Below, piece by piece: positions 1-9,638 of a stretch of 64,000 nucleotides of DNA. The stretch spans positions 28,658,293-28,722,292 of the forward strand of contig NC_056047.1 of assembly GCF_004379255.2 (NCBI RefSeq), written 5' to 3'. The notes beneath the pieces were generated by a model, which saw only the letters and a program-made list of their open reading frames with translations, did not search any database and was not told the DNA's origin. The first letter of the stretch is position 1. Each line of letters starts with the position of its first letter. The translations under genes and the position numbers were made by a program. Origin of the DNA: Salvia splendens. Its lineage: Eukaryota; Streptophyta; Magnoliopsida; Lamiales; Lamiaceae.

Positions 1-1
1 C

Positions 2-2344
2 ATGGATAACCAACAAGGAACCAGCAGCGCTTCTGGATCCGCCGAGAAGAGTGCGGCGGAGTTCATGAATGAACTATTTCAGAAGTTCGGAGGGGCCGAT
101 AAAGCGATGCAAGCGTTCGCGATGTTTGCAATGGGACAACCCATGCCAGCCGTTCCAACAACCACCGTGACACAACCGGAGGTTGTCGAGACACCACCCA
201 CTGCTGTACAAGAAACCGCACCGGAGGCTGCTACCATTATTCCAGAAGAAACCACCTCTGCCCAGGACACAGTCCCAGAAACCGCCACCAGGCCGGAGGA
301 TGATGCAGTGCCCGCCGTTCCAGGATCACCCATTGCGGAGATTCGCGAAGTAGAGACAGATCTGGCCGCGGGACTGACGTTATTGGCCGTAAGTGAACCC
401 AGGTTAGGTTCTGATTCTCAGAAGGAAACCCCTGTTTTAAAGTTTGGAGGTGATGGTGTTTCAGAGGGAGTAAACCTTGATATTTCTGCTGTGAATTTGG
501 CGGAGAGTGTTGTTGGGGGGGTAGATGCTCTTGTTGCGGTAGTTGAGGACACCGCTATTACTGTTAGTAGGGTTGAGGGGGAAACCCCTGTTCTGGAGGC
601 GTCTGTTGAGAGGGATGCCGTTGTTGATGATGATGATGTTCAAGTGGGCGGAGAAGCCCTAAATTCTGAGAAGGATGTAGAAAAGGAAACCCTAGACGTA
701 GTTGGGGGCGATGAAGCCCAATTTACTGAGGAAGATGTTGATGCGGGAAGGACTCCCGACAAATCTGTGGGCACTGAAGCCCAACCTGAAGGAAATCTTA
801 CGGGGTTAGAAACCCCTGTTTATATCACGGGGGCAACCCCATTGTTAGCAGAGGAAAGTGGAGCACTCAATTCTGAGGGTGCTCAAGAAACTGTCGATGC
901 AGGACTCAACATGATAGTGGATTTAACTGAGGTCTCTGAGGAGGCCGATTCGCAGCTTAATCTAAGGGAAACAAGGAGACGGACACGTCGGAGTATTCTT
1001 GATGACATTGACGTATCTGCCCAACAAAAGGAAAAGGATACGCTGGACCTAGCGACAGCCGTGTCTGCGCAGGAAGACTCCCCCAGGCCGAGTGGAAGGG
1101 AGAGTGACGAAGAGGGGCGCCGCGCGAGGGCTAAGAAGAGGAAAGGGAAACAAATTGCTTCCTCCTCGACCGAGAAGGAGAGGGGGAAATCTACTGAATC
1201 CCCACTTCCTCCACCCGCCAAGGTACCATACGCCACAGAGCCCGAGAATCCTGCCAGGTCCAGTGATTCAGAGGAGGAGCAAGACGAGGATGTACTGAAC
1301 TTTGAGCCGACGGAGATTTGGATTACAAAAGAGCTGCTAGACGATATGAGAAGATTTGACGATCCAAAACGTGTGGCCATATACAAGGAAAAGAGTGCTG
1401 AGGGAAAGGTGGCGAAGTCCGGAAAAATGTACCACCCGGCGGAACTCAAACATATTAGCTCTAACGATGAGTTCAGGGGGTATATAGATGCAATCGGTTT
1501 TGATTGGTTACTAAAGCACAGCACTTTCGAAGTTCCAGTCGACGCGGCCCGTGAATTCTTTTCCACCTTCCGGTTCAAATCCACCGCCGATTTGGATACG
1601 GATTCCATAGCTTTCAGGCTTTTTAATGAAGAACATAGGATGAGTATCCGGGAGTGGACGCTGCGGATGGGCTTGCTAACGAGAACAGAAGATGATGAGG
1701 GCCTGTGGAACGACAGAATGGTTGGTCCGCCGAAGTTGACGCCAGGATTTCAGGCACAAGGTGCGTGGGAGTTCTTGACTCACTCAAGAGTGGGTCAATT
1801 TAAAACAAGTTTTTCGAAGGCACACCATATAGAAAATCGGGTCCTGCGATTCGCCCAAACTTTTGTTAGCTACAACTTGATGGGCACTGCCAACAACGCC
1901 CTGACGACCGCCGACCTATACTTTACGTGGTGCATGGCCACAGGAGTACGAGTTCATTTGGGTTATTGGTTAGCCCAAGCCTGCCATCAAGTCACCTCCA
2001 ACCCGTCCAGGCATCTGTACACGTGCCATCTTCTCGGGGCCTATTTGCAGCGCAACATTGTAATTAAAATCAGCAAGGCCTGCCGTGTAGTAAAGATGTG
2101 CTCAGCCCCGGAAGTCTTCAATTTCGATTTTTTTTTCAACAAGGGGTTGCTGATCGCCCGAGGGAAGGAGGTGTGTTTTTATGAGGTCGGTAAGTCAGAG
2201 GCACAAGTCAAGCAGGAACCCGATGGTGTGGAGGTAAAGGATCAAGCCACTGAGGACGAAGTCAGGCTGATGGTTCAGGGAGTTCAGAAAGAAGTTGAGG
2301 AGGTAAGGAAAGGAATCGACGGGGGTACGCAAGGAAATGACTGA
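2..2344 (+). CDS. Athila ORF1-like (env-position) protein
   Basis: This 780-residue frame is open throughout. Residues 1-370 are acidic and low-complexity, with recurring ETPV and ALNSE motifs. A basic cluster (RRARAKKRKGK, about 372-383) looks like a nuclear localisation signal. Residues about 470-720 form a folded-looking region (GFDWLL, FRLFNEEHRMSIREWTLRMGL, DLYFTW, HLGYWLA) of the type in Athila ORF1 and plant transposon proteins of unknown function. The extreme C-terminus is charged and helical. The ATG at base 2 is the first in frame, but the window edge hides any upstream extension. A shorter, broken relative lies at 5744-6578 on the other strand in Athila-B. No enzymatic motif is visible. 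The role is unknown; proteins in this position are often called env-like from location alone. Confidence 0.75.
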   Translation: MDNQQGTSSASGSAEKSAAEFMNELFQKFGGADKAMQAFAMFAMGQPMPAVPTTTVTQPEVVETPPTAVQETAPEAATIIPEETTSAQDTVPETATRPEDDAVPAVPGSPIAEIREVETDLAAGLTLLAVSEPRLGSDSQKETPVLKFGGDGVSEGVNLDISAVNLAESVVGGVDALVAVVEDTAITVSRVEGETPVLEASVERDAVVDDDDVQVGGEALNSEKDVEKETLDVVGGDEAQFTEEDVDAGRTPDKSVGTEAQPEGNLTGLETPVYITGATPLLAEESGALNSEGAQETVDAGLNMIVDLTEVSEEADSQLNLRETRRRTRRSILDDIDVSAQQKEKDTLDLATAVSAQEDSPRPSGRESDEEGRRARAKKRKGKQIASSSTEKERGKSTESPLPPPAKVPYATEPENPARSSDSEEEQDEDVLNFEPTEIWITKELLDDMRRFDDPKRVAIYKEKSAEGKVAKSGKMYHPAELKHISSNDEFRGYIDAIGFDWLLKHSTFEVPVDAAREFFSTFRFKSTADLDTDSIAFRLFNEEHRMSIREWTLRMGLLTRTEDDEGLWNDRMVGPPKLTPGFQAQGAWEFLTHSRVGQFKTSFSKAHHIENRVLRFAQTFVSYNLMGTANNALTTADLYFTWCMATGVRVHLGYWLAQACHQVTSNPSRHLYTCHLLGAYLQRNIVIKISKACRVVKMCSAPEVFNFDFFFNKGLLIARGKEVCFYEVGKSEAQVKQEPDGVEVKDQATEDEVRLMVQGVQKEVEEVRKGIDGGTQGND

Positions 2345-2765
2345 GATCCGAAGGGAATTCGGAAAAAGCAGGGAAGAGGCCGCAGTCCTGAGGGGACGTA
2401 TCACCGATTGGGTGGCTTCGTCAAGTGAGCAAACCAACAGGATGGCGGAGGGTGTTGCTTTGATGACGACCATGCTGAAATGGCTGCACAAAAAGTTCTC
2501 GGATGCATCAGAAACTATTCCTGGGTCTAGCGGCAACATTACAACGCTAAGTCCAGGAAGTGTATCCGCGCAGAAGCCATCACAAGGCCCGAGGCCTCAC
2601 ATCACCCCCTCTTCCGCTAGACCCGTGATCCTGAGGACAGCCATACCCCGACCTACTGATGACAGACCAGAGAAGCCGGAGATGCCGGCCAGGAAGAAAG
2701 CAAAGGTGACCCAGCCGACGGTGCCACCAAAGTTTGGCTCCCACGGGGGCCAGACACCGAATTGA
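2337..2765 (+). CDS. Overlapping C-terminal ORF of Athila ORF1
   Basis: This 142-residue frame begins at an ATG 8 nt before the end of the preceding ORF, in another frame. It starts with a charged, coiled-coil-like stretch (REFGKSREEAAVLRGR), then a proline- and basic-rich tail ending in KKAKVTQPTVPPKF. The Athila-B relative also has a helical segment followed by a proline-rich tail after its core. The likeliest reading is that this is the original C-terminus of ORF1, separated by a single frameshift. The alternative is a genuinely overlapping second cistron. No domain is recognised. Confidence 0.5.
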   Translation: MTEIRREFGKSREEAAVLRGRITDWVASSSEQTNRMAEGVALMTTMLKWLHKKFSDASETIPGSSGNITTLSPGSVSAQKPSQGPRPHITPSSARPVILRTAIPRPTDDRPEKPEMPARKKAKVTQPTVPPKFGSHGGQTPN

Positions 2766-2878
2766 ATTTCCCCTCAAACCCAAGTAACTTTTTCTTTCTT
2801 TTATTTAACAGTTCTTTCGTTTTATTTCTGTTTTACCTGCCAGCATGCTAGGTTCTGTATATATGTGTTGAACCCTTC

Positions 2879-2905
2879 CACTTAGACCAAGCATTGGTCT
2901 AAGTG
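2879..2905 (+). repeat. Perfect 12-bp hairpin H1 (CACTTAGACCAA / TTGGTCTAAGTG)
   Basis: Twelve complementary bases flank a GCA loop. The hairpin lies 114 bp after the last ORF of Athila-A. Three more members of the family occur, one nearby and two at the equivalent place in Athila-B. Confidence 0.8.
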
Positions 2906-2959
2906 TGAGAAGGGGTTATATGTCATAACATGTTTTGTGTTGTATGTTGTTCCTTCTCC

Positions 2960-2986
2960 CACTTAGCCCAATGCTTGGTCTAAGTG
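2960..2986 (+). repeat. Hairpin H2 of the same family
   Basis: CACTTAGCCCAA pairs with TTGGTCTAAGTG around a TGC loop, with one mismatch in the 12-bp stem. It is 81 bp downstream of H1 and is followed, like H1, by TGAGAAG. Confidence 0.75.
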
Positions 2987-3042
2987 TGAGAAGTTTGTGT
3001 TTTGTTGAGTTCGTTTCATGTCGCCACTAACTGGCCTGCTTT

Positions 3043-3085
3043 CCACTTCATACGGATTGCTTGGGGACAAGCATAAATGAAGTGG
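3043..3085 (+). repeat. Two-part stem-loop with CTTGGGGACAAG core
   Basis: The outer arms CCACTTCAT and ATGAAGTGG and the inner arms GCTTG and CAAGC are complementary. A purine-rich run (GGGAGGGGGGA) follows directly. Confidence 0.65.
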
Positions 3086-3423
3086 GAGGGGGGACGCAGT
3101 TAGTGCAGTTAGTGTCTTGTACATATTCTGTTAGGTCTAGGAGTTTGTAGAAGTTTTTTTTAGGTTTCGTGTTTGCATAACTGGTAAAATAAATAGCAAA
3201 AAGCCCCTTAGGGAGAGTAATTGAAGAGAAAATACATGCTAAATTGTGAATCCTTTTCTCTTAATAAATCAAAGTCAGTTGGATGAAGTAAGAACGATAG
3301 AGGATGCCTTAGATAACCCAGTTGTGCAGCCCTACTATAAGAGCGAGTTATAAGCCTATACACTTTGAGCTAACTTGTAAAAAGAATGGGCTACCACTTG
3401 ATGCTTAGGGAGTAGAGAATAAA

Positions 3424-3562
3424 GGAGGTATAAGCTGGACGAAGTCCAGGAAAAGGAGGTATAAGCTGGACGAAGTCCAGGAACCGGAGGTATAAGCTGG
3501 ACGAAGTCCAGGGGAGGAGTTAAAATAATAAAACCGGAGGTATAAGCTGGACGAAGTCCAGG
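3424..3562 (+). repeat. 27-bp repeat, four copies, each with an internal palindrome
   Basis: Copies lie at 3424-3450, 3455-3481, 3486-3512 and 3536-3562 and are identical by eye. Each begins GGAGGTATAAG and ends with the palindrome CTGGAC-GAA-GTCCAG. Spacers are 4, 4 and 23 bp. Confidence 0.9.
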
Positions 3563-3905
3563 AAAAAAAAATAAATAAATAAAAAAAAAAAAAAAAAAAA
3601 TTTAAGGGCAGGAAGCAGTAGTAACCAGACCCAGGAATAAAAAGGAGACGGTAGGAAGGAGAAACTCTCATAACCCGATGCATCAGTGGAGTAACTTTAA
3701 CTTAAGAGCGATTCGATCCTAACATCCCTGGTAAGGAATGAGTGATCGAGTGAATCTAACAATTGGGAAGTCAGAAGGCTATCTTGACGAACTGACAACT
3801 TGACTAGACAGAAGAAGGGAGGGGGAGGAATCTGAGGCTGTAAACGCTTGGATTGACCTTAAACTTGTGGGGATGGCTGCTAGGAAAATACCAGTTTATG
3901 CGCTT

Positions 3906-3957
3906 ATGAACTCGTCCTCGAGGGACTGCATATGAACTCGTCCTCGAGGGACTGCAT
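3906..3957 (+). repeat. 26-bp direct repeat, two copies
   Basis: Two adjacent identical copies begin ATGAACTCGTCC and end GGGACTGCAT. Each contains the palindrome GTCCTCGAGGGAC. The pair ends 7 bp before the purine tract of Athila-A. Confidence 0.85.
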
Positions 3958-3963
3958 GCAGTT

Positions 3964-3976
3964 GAAAAAGGGTTAG
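3964..3976 (+). other. Polypurine tract of Athila-A
   Basis: GAAAAAGGG followed by TTAG lies directly before the TG of the LTR, where the plus-strand primer tract of an LTR retrotransposon is expected. It is imperfect because of the TT. Confidence 0.5.
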
Positions 3977-5476
3977 TGATAAGGCTAATTTCATGCATGG
4001 GTCTAGGGATTTAATTCGTGATTTTACTAGGACTAACGCACGTTTTAAGCCAGGTGTGTGAAGGAATTCGCCAGGTCCAGGAAAGAAGACCAAAAAATCA
4101 CAAGGTCGAGGAACTGGCGATTTAGTGAACAATTATGAAGAGAATTGCTCGACGGAGGAAGCTCCAGAGTTGAAAGGTAGAATAGGGATTTCTACGAAGA
4201 CTCAATGGCTATGTCCGCATCTATAAAAGGCAGAAGCATGCAAGCTGGAGGGATCTTCTCGGGGGAGACCTCACCACAGCCTGTTGCTTAGTTCACTTTC
4301 CCACACACACACTTGATACTAGTTTTGAGGAGATCTCAGTTCGCACGTTCGGGTTTCATCTTAGCTTCCGATATGGTGTAACACCGCTCTTGTTAGGAGC
4401 GAAGAAACAATTTATTTTCCGCTTTCCGCATTTTACTTACTCTGCCGAGCTTCGTTGTTCGTAGCTCGGTTCGCTGTTTTCACCGAATAGTTTCTGGTTT
4501 AAATGCAAGTTTGATTTTCCGTTATGGCGATTGTGTTGATTTCTGGTTTGATCGTTTCGCTTATTGAGATTTTGGAGTTTTAAATTGTATGAGTTGGATG
4601 CGTTTCGCAGCTGTTTACTGAGTTATTGTAGGTTAATGGTCAGATCCGGGAGATTGGAGTTGGATTGTGGAAGAATTTTGGTTGGATTTGCTGGATTTGT
4701 TGGTTGTTGGGTTCGGATGTCTTGGATCCGGAGTGGATCAAGTATTCTGACGTGAATCTGAGTAGTTTCGATCTGATTTTCATGCTTAGTTTACGTGTTT
4801 TACTTTCATTCCGTCTAGTGTACGCAGATCTGATGTTTTTCCGAGTTGCAGCAAGATAACGACGACCAAATCTCTATATTCTGTCGAATCTCGCTTTTTG
4901 CTCTGTTTTGTTCATCTGCAAGTTTAATTCGGTTGAGAGGATGCATTTTGCTGCGAGCTAGCGTCAGAGTTTGTTAATCTGCAGTTTTTTCCGTACTTGC
5001 CATTTTTGGAATTATGGTCCCCACTTTCAGTCATATTCTGTTTAGCTAGATTAGGTAGTTGTTTACACTGTCTAGGAAGTGGTTATGTTTCTTGTTGTCG
5101 AAGTCTGAATTTACAAGTTTAACATGTCCTAGGTCTAGCATTTACATTTTCTGCCTAGGTCTAGAGTTAGTTTAAAATTCTCAACCCTTTTGTTGCGTGG
5201 CAGCAGCCATTTGTCTGTCCAAAGTCTCTGAGCACTACTTTGCGAGTTCATCTCTGTGGGATCGACCCCACTTCCCTATACTAATTCATAGTATTCGGGT
5301 TGAGGGATTTATATTTTTTTTGAAGGGGAGTCGATGTGTGTCCAACGACCAAGCACTTTATGTTCTCTTAAGTTCCTAGACCTTGTGCTCTAGTGGATTT
5401 AAGGAGCGTGGTGTCTTGACCAAGCGCTTGCAGTGATCTATTTCTGTGCACACGTGTTAAAAAAATCCTCGTTTCA
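3977..5476 (+). repeat. 3' LTR of Athila-A
   Basis: The LTR starts TGATAAGGCTAATTTC, matching the start of the solo LTR at 51358 and, inverted, the Athila-B LTR ending at 27942. It contains a TATA box (4221). Near its end is the GTGGGATCGACCCC block followed by TTCCCTATACT, which the other two Athila LTRs share. The end is placed at a CA just before sequence matching Athila-B's 3' tract. Length is about 1.5 kb against 1.63 kb for the solo copy. Confidence 0.8.
4221..4230 (+). promoter_or_regulatory. LTR TATA box
   Basis: CTATAAAAGG lies about 245 bp inside the LTR. Equivalent boxes are at 51629 in the solo LTR and 27471-27480 (inverted) in Athila-B. Confidence 0.6.
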
Positions 5477-5513
5477 GTTAGGCACAGGCAAACAAACCAA
5501 GGAAAACTTCTCA

Positions 5514-5540
5514 CACTTAGACCAGACACTGGCCTAAGTG
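5514..5540 (-). repeat. Hairpin H3 of the CACTTAGACC family (Athila-B)
   Basis: CACTTAGACCAG pairs with CTGGCCTAAGTG around ACA. Compared with H1, the innermost A-T pair is a G-C pair here, so both sides changed together. Confidence 0.75.
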
Positions 5541-5639
5541 GGAGATAGTGCCAACAATCAAAACATGCCGATAAACATATAAAACAATAACCAAAACACA
5601 AAGGCAGATAGAACAAACAAAACATGCATAACCTTCTCA

Positions 5640-5666
5640 CACTTAAACCCAACAAAGGTCTAAGTG
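5640..5666 (-). repeat. Hairpin H4 of the CACTTAGACC family (Athila-B)
   Basis: This is a decayed member: CACTTAAACCC against GGTCTAAGTG. Spacing from H3 is 100 bp. Confidence 0.6.
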
Positions 5667-5743
5667 TAAGTTTAAACAAAAATAACAAATTTTTACAGAC
5701 CAAAATAAAACAAAAAAAGAGATTGTTGGAAATTGAAATGAGT

Positions 5744-6578
5744 TCAGGGGGGAAATACTAATGCTGCCTGGAGGGTTGACCGGGGGATGCCGAAGGATGC
5801 CTGGAGGATGATGGGCGCCGAGTTGGAGGAGAGCTTGTAGAGGGAGGTGGTGGTTGCCTGGTAGGGGTCTGATTGTGGGTGGTTCCCAGCAACCCGGCTA
5901 GCAGGACTAGTTGAGAGTTCGAATTTTCCACCAGTTGCGTCAACATTTGCTCCACTCGGAGCTTCCATGCGTTGTCAGTACGTGCAACCTCCTCTCGCTC
6001 CATCCTCGGAGTGGGTACCCAATGTGTGACTTCCTCTTCTCCTTCAGCAGGGGTCGCTGAGGTTTCCTCAGGCTCGTTCTTCTCTTGGGTTGGCTCCTCT
6101 GTTGCTCCTGCTGACCGGCTGTATAAAATTGAAACCTTCCTCCTTGCGTCTTCTCGAGTACCTGAATTCTAACAAAGAAATCTAGGTCAAATAATTCGGG
6201 ATTGGGGCAAAGGATGAGTCGTCCGGCACACTTCACAATCCAGTTTATCCTCAAATAGGCCCCGAGGAGGTGGCAGACGTTTAGATGGCGGGCAGCGCAG
6301 GTAGAAATTTAATTTATGGAGTAGGCTAACCAGAACCCGAGATGGACCTTTCTCTGCTCTCTCATGCTCCACATAAAGTAGAGCTCGGCCAGAGTAATGA
6401 TTGTCAGCGTATTGGCTTGTCCAAGGAGATTACAGGCTAGGTAGACCTGGGCTAGGCGGAGGGCAGTGTCAGCAATGTGATGTAGGAAAAGCAGATGGGG
6501 TTTCTGTTCTGGGGGAAGAGGATCTTCGGTCACCACTGTCGGCGCCGACATTGGAAGATGAAGTTGGAAGTTGTTCAA
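5744..6578 (-). pseudogene. Athila ORF1-like relic of Athila-B
   Basis: The conserved core of Athila ORF1 is recognisable in pieces. The segment HHIADTALRLAQVYLACNLL through LAELYFMW and HLGFWLA (6578-6310) matches the Athila-A core. ELFDLDFF (around 6190) matches EVFNFDFF. A proline-rich tail ends at about 5744. A stop after the HLGFWLA segment and frame changes break the reading frame, and the acidic N-terminal half is absent. No intact product is possible. Confidence 0.75.
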
Positions 6579-7195
6579 TAAACATTTTTACTGGTAATGG
6601 TGGTGGGTTTTGGTGGAGAAGATGATAAGTTGGGAAAAGAGTTTGAATCTTTAGAGAAATCGGATGAGAGCAAATGTAATGTACTGTAGGCGGTTTGGAT
6701 AAAAGTGATATACGGATCTGAAAACTGCCTTTTATACTGATATCCCGGTTGTTGAGACCCCCGACTGTTGAGATCCCTGTGACTCCTCACGTACAGACGT
6801 GCCTTTTCAGAGTGACAGCTGGCTTAGCTTCTCCGGTACTATTTTGTCCAATGCAACAGTTAATTCTTTCTTTACAATGACTGCACACGTCCTATCATCA
6901 CCTGCCCTGATCAATGCAAACACTGTACCACCAATTAAATTCAAATTTCACTGATCAAGGGGTCAATTAATTCCAGATGAAAACTCAAATATTACCACTT
7001 GATCAATTTCTTCCTTCTTTTCAACTTTTAACTTCTTACGAATTAAAAACTAACATATGAAAAATATTTGCACTAATTACTAAGGACTTGACCGGGTTCC
7101 CACAGGACGTCACTTGATCAGTTTAATAGATTGAGAAAATGTTGCTTGATCAAGCAGACTACCATGAGTACCCGACCACTCCTTTTACCTGGTCA
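6579..7195 (-). other. Region between RNase H and ORF1 relic; integrase absent
   Basis: In complete Athila elements integrase lies here, roughly 1.2 kb of coding sequence. I see no zinc-binding HHCC or D-D-E motif on either strand. The stretch is AT-rich from 6840 to 7140. A deletion is the simplest explanation. Confidence 0.55.
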
Positions 7196-8569
7196 CTAGC
7201 GAGAGTTAGGCATGAGTGGTGGAATCTCGTCCACCACAAATGCCTCCATTCCATGGATGGCTTGATCAACCCCCTCTGGCCGGTTGATCCACTGAGGTTC
7301 AGAAGTCGACTTGATCAGATAGAGATACTCTTCAGGGAATGCATCAGAGATGGCTTCCCCGTTGTCTTCTTGCAAGATTCGGCTCAAATGATTTGCTACT
7401 CTGTTCTCGCTCCCCTTTTTATCGACCGCCTCCCAGTCGAATTCTTTTAAGAGGAGGACCCATCTAATAAGTTGCGGCTTCGATTCCTTAATTGCCAGTA
7501 GGTATTTAATGGCCATATGGTCAGTATACACAATCACCTTCGAGCCTAGCATTTCCTTTTTGATCGTGTCGTAATTCTTCTGTGCTTGATTTAGAGTTTT
7601 GGAAGCATAGAAGATTACGTAACTTTTTCCTTCAATCTTCTGACCTAACACTGCCCCCACAGCATAGTCACTGGCGTCGCACATCACCTCAAAGGCGTGA
7701 CTCCAGTCGGGGGCGCGTATAATTGGAGAGCTTATCAGTCTATCCTGCAGCAGCTGGAACGCGGCCTTGTAGTCATCGGAGAATTCAAACTCCACCTCAT
7801 TCTGGAGCAGTCTCGTCAGGGGCTGGGCTATCATTGCGAAATCTTTGATAAATCTTCTATAAAACCCAGCGTGGCCTAAAAAGGCTCTGATCTCCTTCTG
7901 GTTAGTGGGATACGAGAGTTTTGCAATGACAGCTATCTTCGCTTGGTCGACCTCTATTTCCCTGCTCGACACCACATGCCCTAGGACAATTCCTTCGGTA
8001 ACCATAAAATGGCATTTCTCAAAGTTTAAGACAAAGTCCTTCTGGCGGCATCTTTCCAATACTCTGCTCAGGCTATGCAACCCTTGATCGAATGTGTCCC
8101 CATAGACAGTGAAGTCGTCCATGAAAATCTCTATGCAATCTTCCAATAGATCAGAGAAAATGCTCATCATGTATCTCTAGAAAGTTCCTGGGGCGTTACA
8201 GAGGCCAAATGGCATCCTCCTGTAAGCGTATGTGCCGAAAGGGCAGGTGAACGTCGTCTTCTCTTGGTCTTCCAGATTCACCGCGATCTGGAAGTAGCCA
8301 CTATAACCATCCAGGAAGCTGAAGCACTGCTTCCCTACCAACTTCTCTAACATATGGTCAATAAAGGGTAGAGGGAAGTGATCCTTCTTCGTAGCTGCGT
8401 TCAGCTTCCTATAGTCAATGCACATTCTCCACCCCGTGATTGGCTTTGTCGGAATCAATTCGTTTTTCTCATTTTTTACGACCTGGATTCCTTCCTTCTT
8501 TGGTACCATGTGCACTGGGCTAACCCAGTTGCTATCCGGGATGGAGTAGATAATTCTGATCGAGATCAA
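7196..8569 (-). pseudogene. Athila-B reverse transcriptase and RNase H
   Basis: The frame holds classical Ty3/gypsy RT motifs in order: WVSPVHMVPKK, GWRMCIDYRKLN, FSFLDGYSGYFQIA, PFGTYAYRRMPFGLCNAP, then the catalytic [10 protein letters not shown]. These are followed by the RT thumb ([16 protein letters not shown]) and an RNase H segment ([30 protein letters not shown]). A single in-frame TAG at 8177-8179 interrupts the conserved GTF-R segment between the palm motifs. Otherwise the frame is open for about 450 codons, so decay is modest. The catalytic aspartates are present. The element cannot integrate itself because integrase is missing. Confidence 0.88.
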
Positions 8570-8940
8570 CTTGACAATTTACTTAAGCACCTCTTCCCTC
8601 ATGTTGGGGTTGAGCTTTCGTTGTTGGTCGCGGTGTGGTGTGGCTTCTTCCTCCAGTCGCATATGATGCATGCACAAGTCTGGGCTGATGCCCACCAAGT
8701 CTGTCAGCTTCCAACCGATAGCCTTCTGATTTCTTCTCAATACTTCCAGCAATCTTTTTTCCTGCCCCTAGGTCAAGTGACTGTTGATGATGACATGCTT
8801 TGTTTCTTCCTCCTCTAGGTAGGCGTACTTTAGATGTGCTGGAAGGGGCTTCAACTCCTTCACTGGTGTTGGTGTTTCTTCAGGCAGAGGATTTTCTGCC
8901 GCTTCTCTTTCCAATGGCTTGCCTTGATCAAGCCGCTTCT

Positions 8941-9638
8941 CTACCTGAGCTTTCCCACTTGACCCAGCTGGTCTTGGGAGCTCACAAAATCCATCATCGC
9001 TTTCACGATGGCTTGGTCGTCCATTTCTCCAATTTTCATGGTCTCATACCACTTTGCAACTTCTCTCTCGACTTCTTCATCAGCAGCGGAGTCAGTGAAC
9101 TGCCTCTGTAGGAATTCTTCCTCCAAAAATTCCTGTACTAAGGGCTCAGTCATATCTACTGAGTACACGTTCTCACTGTCTGCTGGCCGTTTCATGGCTT
9201 CATCAACATTGAACGTGAACTACTCTCCATTTAAGTCCAAGCTGATCGTCCCATTACGGACGTCTATTATGGTGCTAGCCGTGGACAGGACTCCACTCGA
9301 CTCTCTTGCTGCCGGCTCTGTCATCTTGATTATGAAAAAATCGCTGGGTATAGAAAGTTATTCACCTTCACGATCACGTCTTCTAAAATTCTTTCCGGGT
9401 GAATACACGATCTGTCGGTCAGCTGTATCATTATATCAGTATCAACTAGCTTGGTCTCCCTCAACTTCTTGTAAATCGAGTATGGCAGAACATTAATCGA
9501 CGCCCCGAGGTCGCACATCGCGTGCTCCACCTGGATATCTCCGATAGAAATAGGGAGCGTGAACATTCCCGGGGTGGTCTTCTTTGAAGGGAGAACACTC
9601 CGCTGGATCACTGCGGATACATTCTCATCTGTAATCAT
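8941..9638 (-). pseudogene. Athila-B aspartic protease and protease-RT linker
   Basis: 9638-9330 encodes a retropepsin-like domain (MFTLPISIGDIQVEHAMCDL). The active-site motif reads DLGASINVLP, the D-L-G-A form usual for Athila rather than D-S/T-G-A. ADRS-like LTDRSCIHPERILEDVIVKV follows. 9195-8941 is an acidic stretch (TEPLVQEFLEEEF) matching the spacer that separates protease from RT in Athila polyproteins. At least one frame change or stop separates the pieces. Confidence 0.75.

Larger units (their letters stand above)
2766..3964 (+). other. Athila-A 3' non-coding tract
   Basis: There is no coding sequence here. The stretch between the last ORF and the purine tract holds two CACTTAGACCAA-type hairpins, a larger stem-loop with a CTTGGGGACAAG core (3043-3085), a G-rich run (3082-3094), a 27-bp repeat present four times (3424-3562), an A-rich low-complexity run (3563-3602) and a 26-bp direct repeat (3906-3957). 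Long structured 3' non-coding tracts are usual in Athila elements. Confidence 0.7.
1..5476 (+). mobile_element. Athila-A: 3' half of an Athila-type Ty3/gypsy retrotransposon
   Basis: The order seen is an Athila ORF1-like gene, a short overlapping ORF, a 1.2-kb non-coding tract with hairpins and tandem repeats, a purine-rich tract and a 1.5-kb 3' LTR. This is the usual 3' layout of Athila elements, which carry an extra ORF between pol and the LTR. The 5' LTR, gag and pol lie left of the window. The right end abuts the 3' non-coding tract of the oppositely oriented Athila-B, which has the same hairpins, so I infer Athila-A inserted into Athila-B. The right boundary is uncertain by about 10 bp because the left target duplication is not visible. 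Confidence 0.85.

Noticed and set aside
883..1608. 241-codon minus-strand frame
   Set aside because: It is the reverse complement of the acidic, low-complexity half of Athila ORF1 and has no independent signal.
3424..3562. CRISPR-like array of 27-bp repeats
   Set aside because: Spacers are only 4-23 bp, the context is a plant retrotransposon and there are no cas genes.
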